Positions 23,181 to 36,640 are shown, counted from the stretch's first letter. The stretch: DNA of 64,000 bases from Romanomermis culicivorax (GCA_963922205.1 CAWUHX010000233.1:186001-250000), one strand, 5' to 3'. Notes: generated from the sequence alone by a model not told the origin. Program-made: numbers and translations.

Positions 23181-24960
23181 CGTACATGCTAACACATTAA
23201 TGTAAATACATATTGTACACTATGTGATATTTGTTTATTAATTATCAATTTATTTCATAATCTATTGTCTCGAGGGTGACTGGGATTCACACCCAAACAT
23301 TCCTGTAAATTTATGTGAAGTACTTTATTTTGATTGTCCCACACCCCAGTAGCCATTATTGATCCAATTAAGAAGCTGTAATTAATTTGCACATTGGCAG
23401 CTGGTCCCCTAGAATCTACACGAAAGTACACATTCCAGGGCTACATTAATTTCCCATAAAAATCATAAACACACCTGCACACAGTAAAAAGCAGAAAATC
23501 CGCCAGATACCAGTCTCAAGTGGAACAGTTGGGACAGTTCCTACAAAACATGTATATGCAGAGGAAATAGATACAGAAGCATACACGGAAGCACAGAGCC
23601 ATGGTGAAGTCCAATGTAGGAAGCAAGCATAAGAGAAGCATAGAAGCATATGGTACCAGGAAAGCATTGGAAGGCGTGACTAAACAAGCAAAGCGGAAGA
23701 AGCAAGAAGCAGCCATTGGCGGAAGAAGATTTTTTGAAACAGACCTCCCACGAGCCAAGGGAGTGGCTAAAAGAAGCAGTATTTAAAGAGAAGCAAAGGG
23801 TGATTCCATCAGATTTTTATGCAAGCGTGTCTTTTTGAAGGGAGATTGTTCGAAAGCGTTTTTGTAAAAGGGAGACTTGTTTTGTGAAGAAGCATAACCA
23901 TATTTTATCAACGATAAAGCAATCATCGATCCAATGTCCATTCTTATTTTTGTTGTATATTATGGTAATCATTCCATTTGTTACCGTCGTCCTTGTGGAC
24001 TGTGAACAGTCGCAGACCGTTTTCAAGATCAAGTAAAGTATCATTAGAAACTGGGTGTTACAGTTTCTGCTACAGTTTCAGAAATGAATTTTTCTTCTGT
24101 GATTTCAGAAAGTCCTTTTCATTCCACTCAATGAGCTATTGCTAGGTTAACCTCGGAAATTCCTGTCTACTCTATGTAGTTTTTTAAATGACTTTGAATC
24201 TTGAAATCCACGAAAAACACCAAAATAGATTATCCAATCAAAAATTAAAACATCACGAAAAAAAAGAAAAATGAAAGTATTAAAATAATTCAAAATAATC
24301 ATACAGAAAAGTTTAAAATTCACACTTTTAAGAAAATTCAAAATTGCAAAAAACATTTCATGTTTATAAAATCTCAAATAATGAGGGAAAGAACTCTTTA
24401 AAAATCAAAATTTTGATTCTGCAATCAAATCATTGGTTTTTATGTCACATGCAGGATGGATTTGATTCACAATGGCTGCATGTGGGGATGGATATGCCTT
24501 TGATAAATGGCTTCCTGGAGCTGTCCCACCACTGGCCAAAGTGTGGCCCCTGTGACCAGGGCTCAACTAAAATGGCCAGGCTCCGAACCTGTGGATTGGG
24601 AGGAATATCAATCTTATGGATGGAATGTTGTATGTTATCATACAAAACCCCTCACTCCCTTGAACCAACAGGCTACAGTTATCAGTTTTGAAGGGCTTCT
24701 TGGACAGGAGCCAGGGATCTGGACTAAAAGGCTTTGGAATATTAATACATAGATAATCACATCGTAATCACAGTGAAGTTTTGGAGATTTTAATTAGAAT
24801 ATGTGGGTTCCTAGAAGCACTGAAAATGCCTCAAAAATTTGAAAAAACTTTAATGCATAGAATGCAGGAACTAAAAATGTATCAAGAAGTACTGTAGAAT
24901 CTTCAATGTATGGTCTCATGTCAAAGTTATCATTTACTTCAGGGTAATTTCAGCAAGATT
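23180..24960. other. Unassigned interval downstream of the Ig gene
   Basis: A 61-codon basic open frame at 23601-23786 is purine-rich and has no recognisable domain. A short echo of the TTTCAGAAATGA repeat lies near 24060. 24430-24760 is less AT-rich but shows no conserved frame. No RNA gene recognised. Confidence 0.35.
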
Positions 24961-24969
24961 GTGCTAATT

Positions 24970-24975
24970 TTTATT
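24970..24975 (-). promoter_or_regulatory. Polyadenylation signal of the Ig/vWA gene
   Basis: AATAAA on the minus strand about 70 bases after the TAA stop at 25043-25045, the normal distance for a nematode 3' UTR. Confidence 0.55.
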
Positions 24976-25042
24976 CCAACAGTATAATTTCTAATAAGTT
25001 TAGATTCAAAATTTCATCAACATGCAAAAATACCAACGTGCA

Positions 25043-26121
25043 TTAACCATTACGACAAAAGCTGCTCGCCAATTTTCTGATCATTTCCAATAATGGCTGC
25101 TTAGCACTTTTAAGACGGTCTTTTTTGTTGTATAAAATTCTGTGGCCTATAGGCGACTTTTTCGTATTTGAAGGTGTCACCAGGATGACTTCCACATTTC
25201 GCATCCGTGCCATATCCAAACTCTTCTTGAGGTTGTTATCACAGTCATTGCATTCAATACTTTTCCGTAAGATAACCAATATATTTTTAGTGCCCACTTG
25301 ATCGTCAATCTGAAAATATAGGCAATCATATTTTGGCAAAGTATCACAAGAAAATGGGTTCAAAACTTCTTAAAGATTAGGTACCAAAATTCCTGGTGAA
25401 ATCTTCTATGACGTTCCAACAAACATCAATTGGGTATCCCTTTTTTTCTTTCAGGACAGTCTACTAGGTGTTATGTTTGACCACACCTACTATGGTCACT
25501 TCACTGCATGCTACAATGAGTTGAAAATATTTAAATTTTACTAGAAGTCATACTGTGGACTTTTTTGGATAGGAAGCTACTAGAATGAAAAGTGGTGTGA
25601 AAATGCAACAACTTGAAAATTATCCAAAAAAAAACCTCTTACTGTAGAATTTAAACTCTAAAACTTGTGTGTTTTCATGAATGATATGTTATTCATAAGG
25701 AAAGGATACAAAACCAGTTTTCACACTCCAAATGCATCAGTTAAGAATACCCAAAGAAAAACTGACAATCATACCTGGTCTTCCCTAAATTCTGCTATGG
25801 ACTTTTCAACAGCATCAGCCATATTGATGTGGTGAATCTTTGAATCATTTAATGCCATAATTTTAGCTATCTTTTGCTCCAGTAATTTTTTGTTCAATCC
25901 TGTTACAGGTCCATATTTTCCAAATTTCACCAAGCGTTCATACTGATGATCAAATATCGCCACGCCCAAAGTCACCTTGACTGTGGAATTGTATGATTCA
26001 TCCAGTATCTTGGCTATATTGAAACTAAAATTCTGGTATATATTCAAATGTTGCCTGTATTTGCCATGGGTATCAATAAGAATGAACAAATTAATTGAGT
26101 TGGGCACCTTTTTATCGCATT
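25043..26121 (-). CDS. vWA-like domain exons of the Ig gene
   Basis: Exon 26121-25775 starts after a TTTTTTAG acceptor in the right phase for the last Ig exon. Choosing the CATTCAG acceptor at 26199 instead would give an immediate stop. It reads INLFILIDTHGK (strand 1 and metal site), VTLGVAIFDHQYERLV, then a helix AVEKSIAEF. Exon 25309-25043 continues KNILVILRKS and VEVILVTPSNTK, the central strands of a Rossmann-like vWA fold. The MIDAS position reads D-T-H-G-K instead of D-x-S-x-S, so metal-dependent ligand binding is doubtful. Confidence 0.65.
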
Positions 26122-29100
26122 CTAAAAAATCGAGATAATTGAAGATTTGATAAATGTTTTTCCTTGAAACATATGTTATATACACATGTGACAATTGTCT
26201 GAATGTTAGTTATGGCTGATTGTAATAGCTCATTTTTGCTGTTCTGCCTGTCCAATATCACTTATCCATATTGTTCTGTTACATACATTGTATTGTTGTA
26301 TTATATCATGTGTTGTAATGAAGCATTTTACCATTATTATGCAGTTGAACAGGCCAAAAAGCAGACAGTAAATCATGTGGTCTTTTTTACACACAAGAAT
26401 ACAAGCTCCAGTTTATGTACATAAGTAAGGCCATTTTGTTGAATTATGATAGAAATTCTATTTAAAGTGAGAATAGAGGATAGTATTCTAGAAACTGCTG
26501 AATGCAACCATCAAAAGGCTGATTTTAAGCTACACCATCATTCAATAAACTCACCTTTTACTGTGATTTGCAGCTCTGATGATTTGAATACCCTGTCAAA
26601 ATACTCTATCTCACAACTATAGTTGCCAGTATCATCCATTGAAGCATCATATACGTCATAAATTCTAGATTCAATCTGAAAAATAATGCTGATACTCATG
26701 AATCAGGAATTAAAATTATTTTAATTTTACTCACTTGATCTATTCTAATACCATCTTTGTACCATTTGTAGTGTAAGATTGGGTCCTCCAAATTCTCAAC
26801 ATTACACAATAAATGAAAGGATTCGTGCACAGTTGGTGAAGCCGTCCCTTCATGCACAATGGTATGCAGTTGAGGTTCAGCTGAAAAAGATTGATACCAT
26901 ACAATTTGATTACCAATGAAACATGATGTTCGGCACTTTTTTCAGTAATGTAAAAAATTCCCTTCTATAATACATAGTTGAATTTCTTCAATTGTCAATA
27001 ATATTGGAAACTCAACCCTCGGAATCAAAATTTATGAGTGCTGAATAATATTCACACAAGACATTGAAAATATCTATTCACCTTAAGAGCCAAGAAATCA
27101 GTGATAATTTTTAAATTATACTGTAGGTCTGGAGTCACGATATATGAATTTTGATTGACTCATGAAAAAGTGTCTGGAAGCCTTAGACTTTATATTCCTG
27201 ACATTATCATGTATTTGGCAGCCAATTAGAGCTTATTAGACCATCCATATTGAATATGTTTATCCACAAAGCTTCTGTACAGTTGACTTTAAGTAGGTAT
27301 GGTGAAAAATTCAAAAAAATTTATATTGGAGGATATGTAACAGGTACAAAAGTGTAAGATCACACTCAATCAAGCAAATAAAGCTTTTTGAGTGATTTTT
27401 AACTGATCTTGCATCTTCAGCAAAATATTTTCTTTTTTTTACTGATCTTGCATTTTCAGCAAAATATTTTCCCAATATCTGATGATTACATTATTTGATG
27501 AACTCACCTTTTACAGTGATTTGCAGCTCTAGTGATGCGAATACTTTATCAAGATACTTTATCCCACAACTATAGTTGCCAGTATCATCCATTGAAGCAT
27601 CAGATACATTGTAATATCTGGATTCTATCTGAAAAAGAATGCCAACACCTGTGGTCTAGAAATGCTAATTTATCCAAATAGACTCACATGATCTATATTA
27701 ATACCATCTTTGTACCACTTGTAGGGCGACGCTATGTCATTTAGGTTCTCAACATCACATAATAAATGAAAAGATTCATATCTCCATGGTGAAGCCGTTC
27801 CTTCTTGCACGATGACACGTAGTTGCGGCTTTGCTGTACAAATATTGATATCACATGGCAATGAAAAAGTGATTCATGTAAATGTTTAGTAAAACAATTT
27901 TGATAATTTTCATCAACTGCTAGGACAATATAAAATTAGTTAAACTTACATCTGTTGTGCAAAGATTTGAAATATGGTATTTGATTAACTGATAAAAAAT
28001 GGTCTCAAAGTTTAAACTTTAAAGTGTATTATTTAATATAGTATTTGACAGCTAATAGTCTTTGTATACTTATCCTATGCCCAAATCCATGTGGCCTGTG
28101 CATCAGAAAAATAGCCCATGGTGAGGCGCTTGAACCCTCGATTTTCTGCATACAAGGTACATGCGCTATCCAATCTAGCTAACGGAGTCATAGTGATAGT
28201 TCAGAAGTCGTGGTTGTACTGGTCATGGTGAATGTGGAGCATGCTACATAAGGAACAGCTGGACACACCACTACAACTAGTTGAGCATGTTTTCCCGGAA
28301 CATCCTGTGCACTTAATTTTGCATAAATATTGTGAATAATTTAACATTCCACTATTTAAGTTCAGACAAAATATAACAATTCAAATTTGAGCAAGATGTC
28401 AGTTCTTGAATTTCATGTTTGGAACTATGAACTGAAAATGACACTAAAGGTGAATGCTCCTTCTGTTAGATATTATGCTCTTGTACACAATATGTAATTA
28501 ATATTTTCATTTTAGCTCAAAACTTGAATACTATGCTTAGCAAGCTTTTTGAAATGGATGACATTTAGGGAAAGTTCTGACCATAAAAAGCCTTGAAAAA
28601 TTGTGATTTTCAACTTTCAACCTTAAAAACCCAAATCCGTTAGAAAGCTGTGTCTGAAGTAGCCATAGTCTTAAAAAATTTAGAGACCATGGATTGGCAT
28701 GGGGTCGACCAAAAGTCACATAACTTTTTGAAGGATTGAAATAAGTTATTCTGCATCTATTAATCATGAGCATAATTTCTAGCAAAAAGTAGATTTGTGG
28801 CACAACAATTCCGAAATCTCCAATGTTTGCGTTATTCCATCAACTCACCTTGCACAGTGATATGCAGCTCGGATGGCCCAAACACACTATCTAACGTCTC
28901 TATGCCACAACTGTAGTAGCCAGTATCATCAACTGAAGCATTATATATACTGTAAATTCCAGATTCTGCCTAAAAGACAATGCTGACACTGAAGAGTTAG
29001 GGGGACAGTCCATTTAATTTCACTTACCATTATTACTATATCATCCTTGGCCCATATGTAGTACGTAACCCGGTCATCCAAATTTGAAACATCACATAAT

Positions 29101-32100
29101 AGATCGAAGGACTCGTCTTCCCATAGTGGAGTAGTTTCTTGGACAACAAGACGTATTTGAGGTTTAGCTGCACAAAAATTCATATCGTACAACAGCTCGA
29201 GCCATCATTTTTCATCTGGTCAAAGACTAAATGCTCTTCTAACTGATTTATGGGATTCTTTCATTAATTCAAAATATTCATTTCTATGACATTTAGTGGA
29301 CCTTACAATGTTTATTCAACTGGAAATAATGTAGAAAACTAGTTTTTACATTTCAGAGTTTATCAGTGGCAGAGAAATTTCACATACTGAGGAAAACATG
29401 GCTCAACCAAACACTCAAGAAATGAATAATAATTATGGCCAACAGCTATAACCTTATAAATATAGTTCAACTATAATGGGACTGTGCATAGATGATATAA
29501 AGGATATTTAATTAACTCATGAAAAATAGTGTTGAAGTGTGAAATCTCAAATTTCTGATATTATGATATATTCAACAGTCAGTAGGATGCAAGTAATCTT
29601 TGTATATCAAACAACTTTGCCCCTGAACATAAAAAAATATTCAACTATTCTTGATCTCAGAATACATAAAAGGTATAACAGTGCAGGATCACATCAAATG
29701 TAGCTAACCTGTATAATAGAAGTTTCTTACATGACAGTTATCTGATCTAGTACAATTTCTTTGCCAGCTTTTCAACTTCATCAAAGTTCATAACTGTGCA
29801 CTTATTGATTAATCAGTCTTCTATTAGACATTGAGCTATCATGTGCAATATAGCATGTAAATATTTGCAATATTTATATATAAGCTTAGATATGTAGCTC
29901 AATCTTAATGATATGCATAGGAAATTCCAATATTAACACAATGTCAAAGAAATTCTACTGCTGTCAGACTACCAACCTTCAAGACCTATGATGTCATCTT
30001 TTAAGCTGGTATTCTCAAACTCAATGCAATCCATAAGCCAAGGCTACAACTTCCTTCTCATGTTATGCATGTATTTCACATCACCGAAAAGCTGTAAGTC
30101 ATTATTCAAAAAACCTACACAGAATATTGTCAAGTTCATTAATTTTCATGCATTTGATGAAATAGAACATATCTTTTAGAAGGATAGTGACAAGTCATTT
30201 TAAATCGATTGATGATAAGCCAGTTCAATGAGTATGTTATAAGTTTATGCTATCACACCATATATGATTTCAAGTAGGTGATTATGCCCAAAACAGTATC
30301 CCAATATCTATAGTCTACATTATTTGACAAACTCACATTTTACAGTGATTTCCAACTCTGGTGATTTGAATACCATATCAAAATACTGTATCTCATAACT
30401 ATAGTTGCCAGTATTATCCGTTGAAGCATCATATATCTCATAAATTCTAGATTCTGTCTGAAAAAGAAGGCTGAATTAGGATTCGCAAAGGCAATATATT
30501 TACTCCTTCTTACACCATCAATAATAATACCATCCTTGTACCATGTGTAGTATGAGATTGGATCTTCCAAGTTCACAACATCACACGATAGATCGAGAGA
30601 CTGGTCCTCCCATAGCCAAGTAGTTTCTTGCACATGGACACGAACTTGGGGTCTAGCTGCACAAAAACTGATATATCAATGAAGAGACTATCTTCCATCC
30701 ATTAAAATTTTTTTTAATTTTTTTAACTAGTTTCCTTTCTCGTTAAAGTCACATACATTTTTTAAATCCCCCAAAAAGCTATTTTTAAATTTGTCAAAAA
30801 CCCAACACAAATCATTCTGCAGTTTGTGCATCGACATAAGTTCAAAAAAACAGCACTTTGGTATTTAGAAGAAAATTGTCAGATTATCTAAAATTTTTTG
30901 AGTATAATAGTGTTCAATTTCAGAGCAGAGATTTGAACACAACAATTTCCCAATTTTCAACCTTGACATTGTTTGATAAACTTACCTTTAACAGTAATTT
31001 GCAACTCGGGTGATTTGAATACCATGTTAAAATACTGTATCTCACAATTATACTTTCCCGTATCATCCATTGAAGCACCAACTACATCATAAATTTTAGA
31101 TTTTACCTGAAAAAGAGAGCTGACAAGTGTGATTTAGGAAAGACAATCAATTCAATTTAACTTACATAATTTATAATAATTCCATTCTTGTACCATTTGT
31201 AATCTGCAACACGGTAGTCTACGTTCTGAACATCACATAATAGTTTGAAAGACTGGCCACTCCATGGTGAATCAGTTTCTTGCACGAGGACATGTAGACA
31301 GGGTTTAGCTGTAAAAAACTGATATCATTTTTGGCTGAAGAGATCATTGAACACTTTTTGGAATTTTGTTTTTACATTTTTCCAAGTAGTCTATTCTCCC
31401 AGAGATTTTAAATCCAAGAAAAGCTGCTTCTGAAATTGTAATATTACTAATCTAAAACATTTTTGAGTCCACGTATTGCCATAGGTCTAAAAATTCAGTG
31501 TACATACTTTGATGAACTCACCTGTCACCGTGATTATCAGCTCTGATGATTTGAATACACTATCAAAATACATTATCTCACAAGTATATTTGCCATTATC
31601 ATGCACTGAAGCATGATGTACATTATAAATTCCAGATGCTGTCTGAAAAAGAATGCTGAGACCTGTGAATTAAAAGTAACAATTGATCTAATTCAACTTA
31701 CAACATCTATAATAATATCATTCTTGTACCATTTGTAGTACGTGACTGGACCTTCCAAGTTCAAAACATCACATGATAGATGGAAAGACTGATCCTCCCA
31801 TAGCAAAGTATTTCCTTGCACAAGGACACGTAGTTTGGGTTTAGCTGCACAAAAAATAATATGTTGTATGATACATATAGCCTAAGAAACCATGTGATAT
31901 GCATTGAAGGATCAATGTTTAAAAATTCTAGTATGCTTTCGTGACACTTTTTGGCATGCATTTCTAAAGTAATGTAAAAATTTTTAAATCAATGAACCTC
32001 AAAATATTTACTCAATTAATGCTAATTGCGGTGAAGAATTTTCGCACATGAAGGATGGCAATGAGGAAACTCGACCCTTACAAAGACACTAGAGAAAACA

Positions 32101-34282
32101 ACTTTTTTTCATCATGAACAACTCCTTAAACCACATTAAAATTAATTACATTGTGCATCCACTTTGCAGAGATGTGAAGTATGGTTTTTTATTGACCAAG
32201 AAACGCGCATTTCAAAGGGTCACCACTTGAATCACTGTTATTTTAATTTTGAGACCAAATTTTGAACTAATAGTGAAATTTTTTTCCAAACACGTCCTCT
32301 ACACTGAATTTGCATAAATATTTTCAATAATCTAAACATTCTGAGTTTTAGATGTCGAGATATGTAACTGACCAAAACGTGGATACTAAGGAAAAAGTTC
32401 TAAATGAAAAACTCTCTTATGTCCTGTTAATATAAAGTGTCAGGACAATTCAGACAGGCAGAGTATTCCATGTTATTGCATTTAGTTTCTCATGAAAGGC
32501 TTTGAAAATTCTCCCTTACGATGTACAAACAGCTTTATCACTGCAGCGGTATGATCGCCAGGTGTAGTGAGGCATTTGTAATTGCCAGCATGGCTTCTTG
32601 TCATATTTCGAATTGTCAGATCACGTTTGATATCCTAATGAAAAAAAATTAGCTATATCAGTTGAAATTGAGCTTGCATATAAATTTACCCAACTAAGGA
32701 GCTTGTTTCCATGATACCACGAATAAGCATTTGTATGGTCACCTCCTGGCAGGCAAACAAATGTGACTTGATCGCCCTCAAATTCGTGGAATATTGCTAG
32801 AAATATTAAAAAATGAAAAAACTTTCTGAACCAAATTTCCCTCCTGTAGATCAGGTCTATACTTAGTCCACTTTGAAATTTTGTCACTCACTCCCATTGT
32901 ATCTTTTGTTAAGTGTGAACTCTGACAATATCTGCAGAAAATCATTGCTTCATAACCAGACATGCACAGCAAGAATTTTCCAGTGGGGAGGGTAAATGGA
33001 CTTTTTCCCAGGGGGTACGAAGTAGGTAAGCAAAAAAACAAAAAAAAAGTCCTGCGAGCCTTACACACAAAAATCATGAAAAAATCTGTCTTGGAAAAAG
33101 TTCAGGGTGGGCTGTTTGATGGTTCTTATGGCCAGGGGGGTGACCAGGGTGTCAGGTATAGGGGTTTAGCCCCCCTACCCCTTCTATGTGCATGTATGTT
33201 CATAACATTATTACTAAGTTTGCTCATTAAATAAACAATCAACTCAATTGTTAAATTAAATTGATTAGGTTTTAGTTTGATTATTGAGGCAATTCAATAT
33301 GATTGTGACACTCAACTTACAGTATGATCATGTTACAGGATGCACATTCATGTTTCATGATCCGCCTTATCCTGAAAGGTTTTAGAAGGTTTCACAATAT
33401 TCTACAGTATTCAATTTATGTATATTCCACAATATTCTAGAATATACTGTAAATTTTACCATGATGGTATATTAGGGGTGATATTTTGTATATTTATTGT
33501 TTCATTTATTTTACTATTCAGTACATTACTGTTCTATGTTTTGATTATTAGCGTTATTGAACTTGAAGTATTCCATTTGGAAATTTATAAACTATTCCAG
33601 GGCTGAGTCCAGTCATTATTCAAGACCCAACAGATTATTAATTCAATATAATTTGATAATAAATTTTTCTTTAGAAACTTAGCTGTCACTCCTCTTCTAA
33701 TAGTTATACTCTGCATTCTGACAATAACATTTAAAGCAAATCAAAAGTAAAAATAATATCTAACTGGAGAAATGCAACTGCCAATGCGCAATACAAATTT
33801 CTTGTTGGATATTTGTACCTCAAAAGTGGACTTGCCCCCTTCTGCCAATTTCAACTTTCTCCAAAAATTTTTTGGGTCTGGGGTAAGGCTTAACCAAAAT
33901 CTTGAATTGTAGTGAATGACTTACATATGATTTCGATACTGAATGATTGAGATCCGGATAACATCTCATCATTTGCATCACATTTGTAAAATCCATGATC
34001 TACATATTGTGCGGGCCTAATTATGAGTTTGGATCCAACTACCTGAAAAAAAATTCTCTACTTAGTCATGATTTTAATATTTTGGGTTACTTACTCTTAT
34101 TCTTTCATGTTCCAATTCATTCAACAACAAACCACCCTTGTGCCAGTTTACTGTGACATTTGGCATCAGACGTGAAACATCGCATTGCAATTCAATCATT
34201 TTGCCCACACCAATTACAACATTTTTATGAAAGGCCTCTACATTACAGGTGATGGATTCATATTCAGGCAATTCGTTAATTC
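25043..34282 (-). CDS. Multi-Ig protein with C-terminal von Willebrand A-like domain (5' end not found)
   Basis: Eighteen exons with AG acceptors and GT donors in an open frame: 34282-34095, 34042-33925, 32796-32690, 32634-32520, 31844-31702, 31642-31522, 31308-31166, 31106-30986, 30656-30514, 30457-30337, 29167-29028, 28969-28849, 27833-27688, 27628-27508, 26880-26735, 26675-26555, 26121-25775 and 25309-25043. They give about 908 residues. Each Ig domain uses two exons. The first carries Cys and Trp (LLCDV...YKWYKDG) and the second carries D-x-G-x-Y-x-C. Introns within domains are phase 0 and those between domains phase 1, the classical Ig pattern. The last two exons form a vWA-like fold. 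No transmembrane segment follows, so a secreted or matrix protein is inferred. The first exon(s) and signal peptide were not identified upstream. No frame-breaking change was seen. Confidence 0.85.
26555..31844 (-). repeat. Six tandemly duplicated two-exon Ig cassettes
   Basis: Ig domains 3-8 are paralogous. First-half exons are 140-146 bases and second-half exons are 121 bases in every case. Sequences share AKPQLRVxVQE, a W-E-D-x-S-F core and FKSSELQITVK endings. Domains 1-2 (34282-32520) are divergent. The second half of domain 5 (30457-30337) has Tyr in place of the conserved second Cys (NYSYEIQYF instead of NYSCEI). Introns between cassettes vary from about 200 to 1400 bases. Confidence 0.8.
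33300..33635 (+). repeat. LTR-like dispersed repeat H, copy 1
   Basis: Shares with 36640-36985 and 38130-38400 the succession CAGTATGATCA, a heat-shock-like region, AATATTCTAGAATAT, CATGATGGTATAT (TATA) and TATTCAGTACATTACT. It may begin TGTGACAC and end CCCAACA (TG...CA, as in a solo LTR). The heat-shock pentamers here are degenerate. Confidence 0.5.
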
Positions 34283-34740
34283 CTGTGAAACAGCGATATT
34301 ATAATTGACAAGGCCATACCTAATGCAGATATACAGTAAACATTGTAAAGCAATGACTCTTAACATTTGTCAACTTCGATAATGATACTTTCGTTTCATT
34401 CCAATGACTCATTTTCAGTGTGACCAATCAGAATTAAGGACATCTGCTCTCCAGTTTTTTGCTCCGCCTGTGTGATGAAAATTTTTCAAACTAAGCAGAG
34501 GCGTTTGCCCAGGTCCTATGCTCATACACAAAGGATAGAAACGTGAGTCCATTTTCTAAGCAGAAAGGATGAAATATGTTTGCTTTCCACTCAAAGTGCT
34601 GTAAATGTGATACAAATTTTTGCCATTCTACACTTGCTTGGGAATGAGACAAAAAAAACAAAATGTAGTTATTTAGCCTGACTACTGCATTTGGGGAAGC
34701 ATTTTAAATATTTCACAGAGGAACCTCAAGTGTTGGGGAG
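34283..34740. other. Upstream of first recognised Ig exon; no exon seen
   Basis: AT-rich. No signal-peptide exon or promoter could be supported here. Confidence 0.35.
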
Positions 34741-34743
34741 GGG

Positions 34744-35775
34744 TGTAGCCAATTGCGCCCTTTTCATAAGCGCTTTTGCCAATTGTGCTGATTCAAATGG
34801 GCCACATGTCATATGCGCCATTGTCATAGGCGCTATTAGCAAATGTGCCGTGTGTTAAATGCGCCATTTGCAAATGTGCATTGTTCATTTCGGCCATAAT
34901 TCTAATTGGACACTGAAAACATAGTATCAAATGAGAAATGTAGTTATTATTGAAGACCACACAAACTAGGCAAAAACAATATTGTAAATTATTATACAGC
35001 CATACAGCACCACACAGATAGTCATATAGCCAGAGTTGAAAATTACCAAAGTGCAATTATGTCACATTTGGAACTCTAGATTTTTTTACACTCAATCTAC
35101 AGTATGATCAGGGTCAAATTGATGCTATTGATTTTGTGACCAGAATAGCTTATAATTTGGCTGATCCATCGGCGTATTAAATACTGTAACTCTATGAATT
35201 TGTGTCTTGCTTATTTTGACTTTTGAACTCAAGTGGTAAGATTTGGAGTAAATGTTTAGTTTTGCTGCTTCTGAACAAATTTGAAGTATGAAAATACTGG
35301 GTACAGGATTATCTGATCATAGAATCATGATCAAATCAAAGAATTAAGATCAGATCAAAAAATTAAGATCAGATCATAGAATAATGATCAGATCATGAAA
35401 TCATGATCATATCATAGAATTATTTGCACTAGCTAAACTGAGATATAGATTAACTACGTAAGTCAGAGAAAAATGAATATACAGCAAAAATTTTCGGATC
35501 GGAAAAGTTTTGTAAAAAAATGCTTCCTAAACAATTTCTGGAGACAATAGTCATCTTTGTCACTTTTTTTATTACGGCTGCATCCATTGCCTTACTATGA
35601 TGAATTAGAACACAAAGGCGGCGCATTTGCAAAAAAGCGCAATTGCAGTTGGCGCATTATACACATGGCGCAAATGCATAGGGCGCATATAAAAATGGCG
35701 CATTTGAAAATCAGTGCAATTGGCTAGGGCGCAAATGGGAAAGCGCAATTGAAACTGGCGCATATGGCTACAAAC
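34744..35775. repeat. Foldback element with GCGCAAATG-type arms
   Basis: The left arm (34744-34890) and the inverted right arm (35615-35775) both consist of repeated short units such as GTAGCCA-ATGCGCC and CATTTGCGCC. Together they form an imperfect long inverted repeat. The interior holds a run of GATCAGATCA-type units at about 35310-35410. No transposase. Typical of a foldback or MITE-like element. Confidence 0.6.
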
Positions 35776-36640
35776 TGTTGGGGATGTGTTTATGGTAGCA
35801 GTCATTGTATTTCTATGCAAAATTTGTCAATTGAGCAAAAATCTAAGGAAAAGTAGTGCTATTTAGTAATTCTTACAAGTTTATTCAGTTGGGTGTGCAT
35901 GAACATATATATTGTTATTTTAGCATTAGTAAAAAGTGGATAAAGCGTCCTTCGAATATTTACATAATCATTCATTTATATTACATTATTACCTGCACCA
36001 GGAGCCAGATTCACGGCCCGACTTTGGACTTCACTGTATGTCGACAGCATAGAAATTCAGCTAGGGGTCAAGCAGGAGAGGGGATGGGATGCAGAATTTT
36101 TTTTCGATATTGATTAGATATGTAAAATTGTTTGCTTAGTTTTAATGTTACTTCTTCGGAATCAAGTATGCTTTGTTTAGAAAAATTGTTAAATTTACAC
36201 ATCATTTTCAGTTTTATGATGACCTAATCTTCTTTCTTGATCATTTTCCTTTGTTATCTTCTATTCAAGTCTGTCGGGGTTCAGTAAGAATCTGCTCAGG
36301 GTCAAAACCCACCTAACTCCCACAAGCATGTATGAACTTCACTCATTGTGAGGGCAACTCCAACTCCACCAGCATATTACTTCAGCGAATTCTAGATGCC
36401 TCGTGTATTAGCCTGCAGGACGTATCTGTAGCAATCCTGATTGGTTTTTGACTAGAAGCTAATGTCAGTTTTCCAGTCTCAGTGAATATGGATCACATTG
36501 TGACTGAAGGTTATGTTTAGTCTACCAGAGAACTGTTGCACTGTGCTGACCTTTACCTATAAGAAACTGTATTGTGCGTCCTACAATAATCAGTGGTGTA
36601 TGAAACAGTTGCTTCTTCAGTTATATTGCTGACATATTTT
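35776..36640. other. Unassigned interval
   Basis: No coding pattern or repeat boundary seen. Mixed composition with a slightly GC-richer patch near 36000-36080. Confidence 0.35.

Noticed and set aside
23601-23786. 61-codon basic open frame
   Set aside because: Purine-rich, no domain, no splice or poly(A) context; chance ORF more likely.
26122-26198. Longer vWA exon starting at the CATTCAG acceptor (26199)
   Set aside because: Gives an immediate stop in the phase set by the last Ig exon; the TTTTTTAG acceptor at 26122 keeps the frame.
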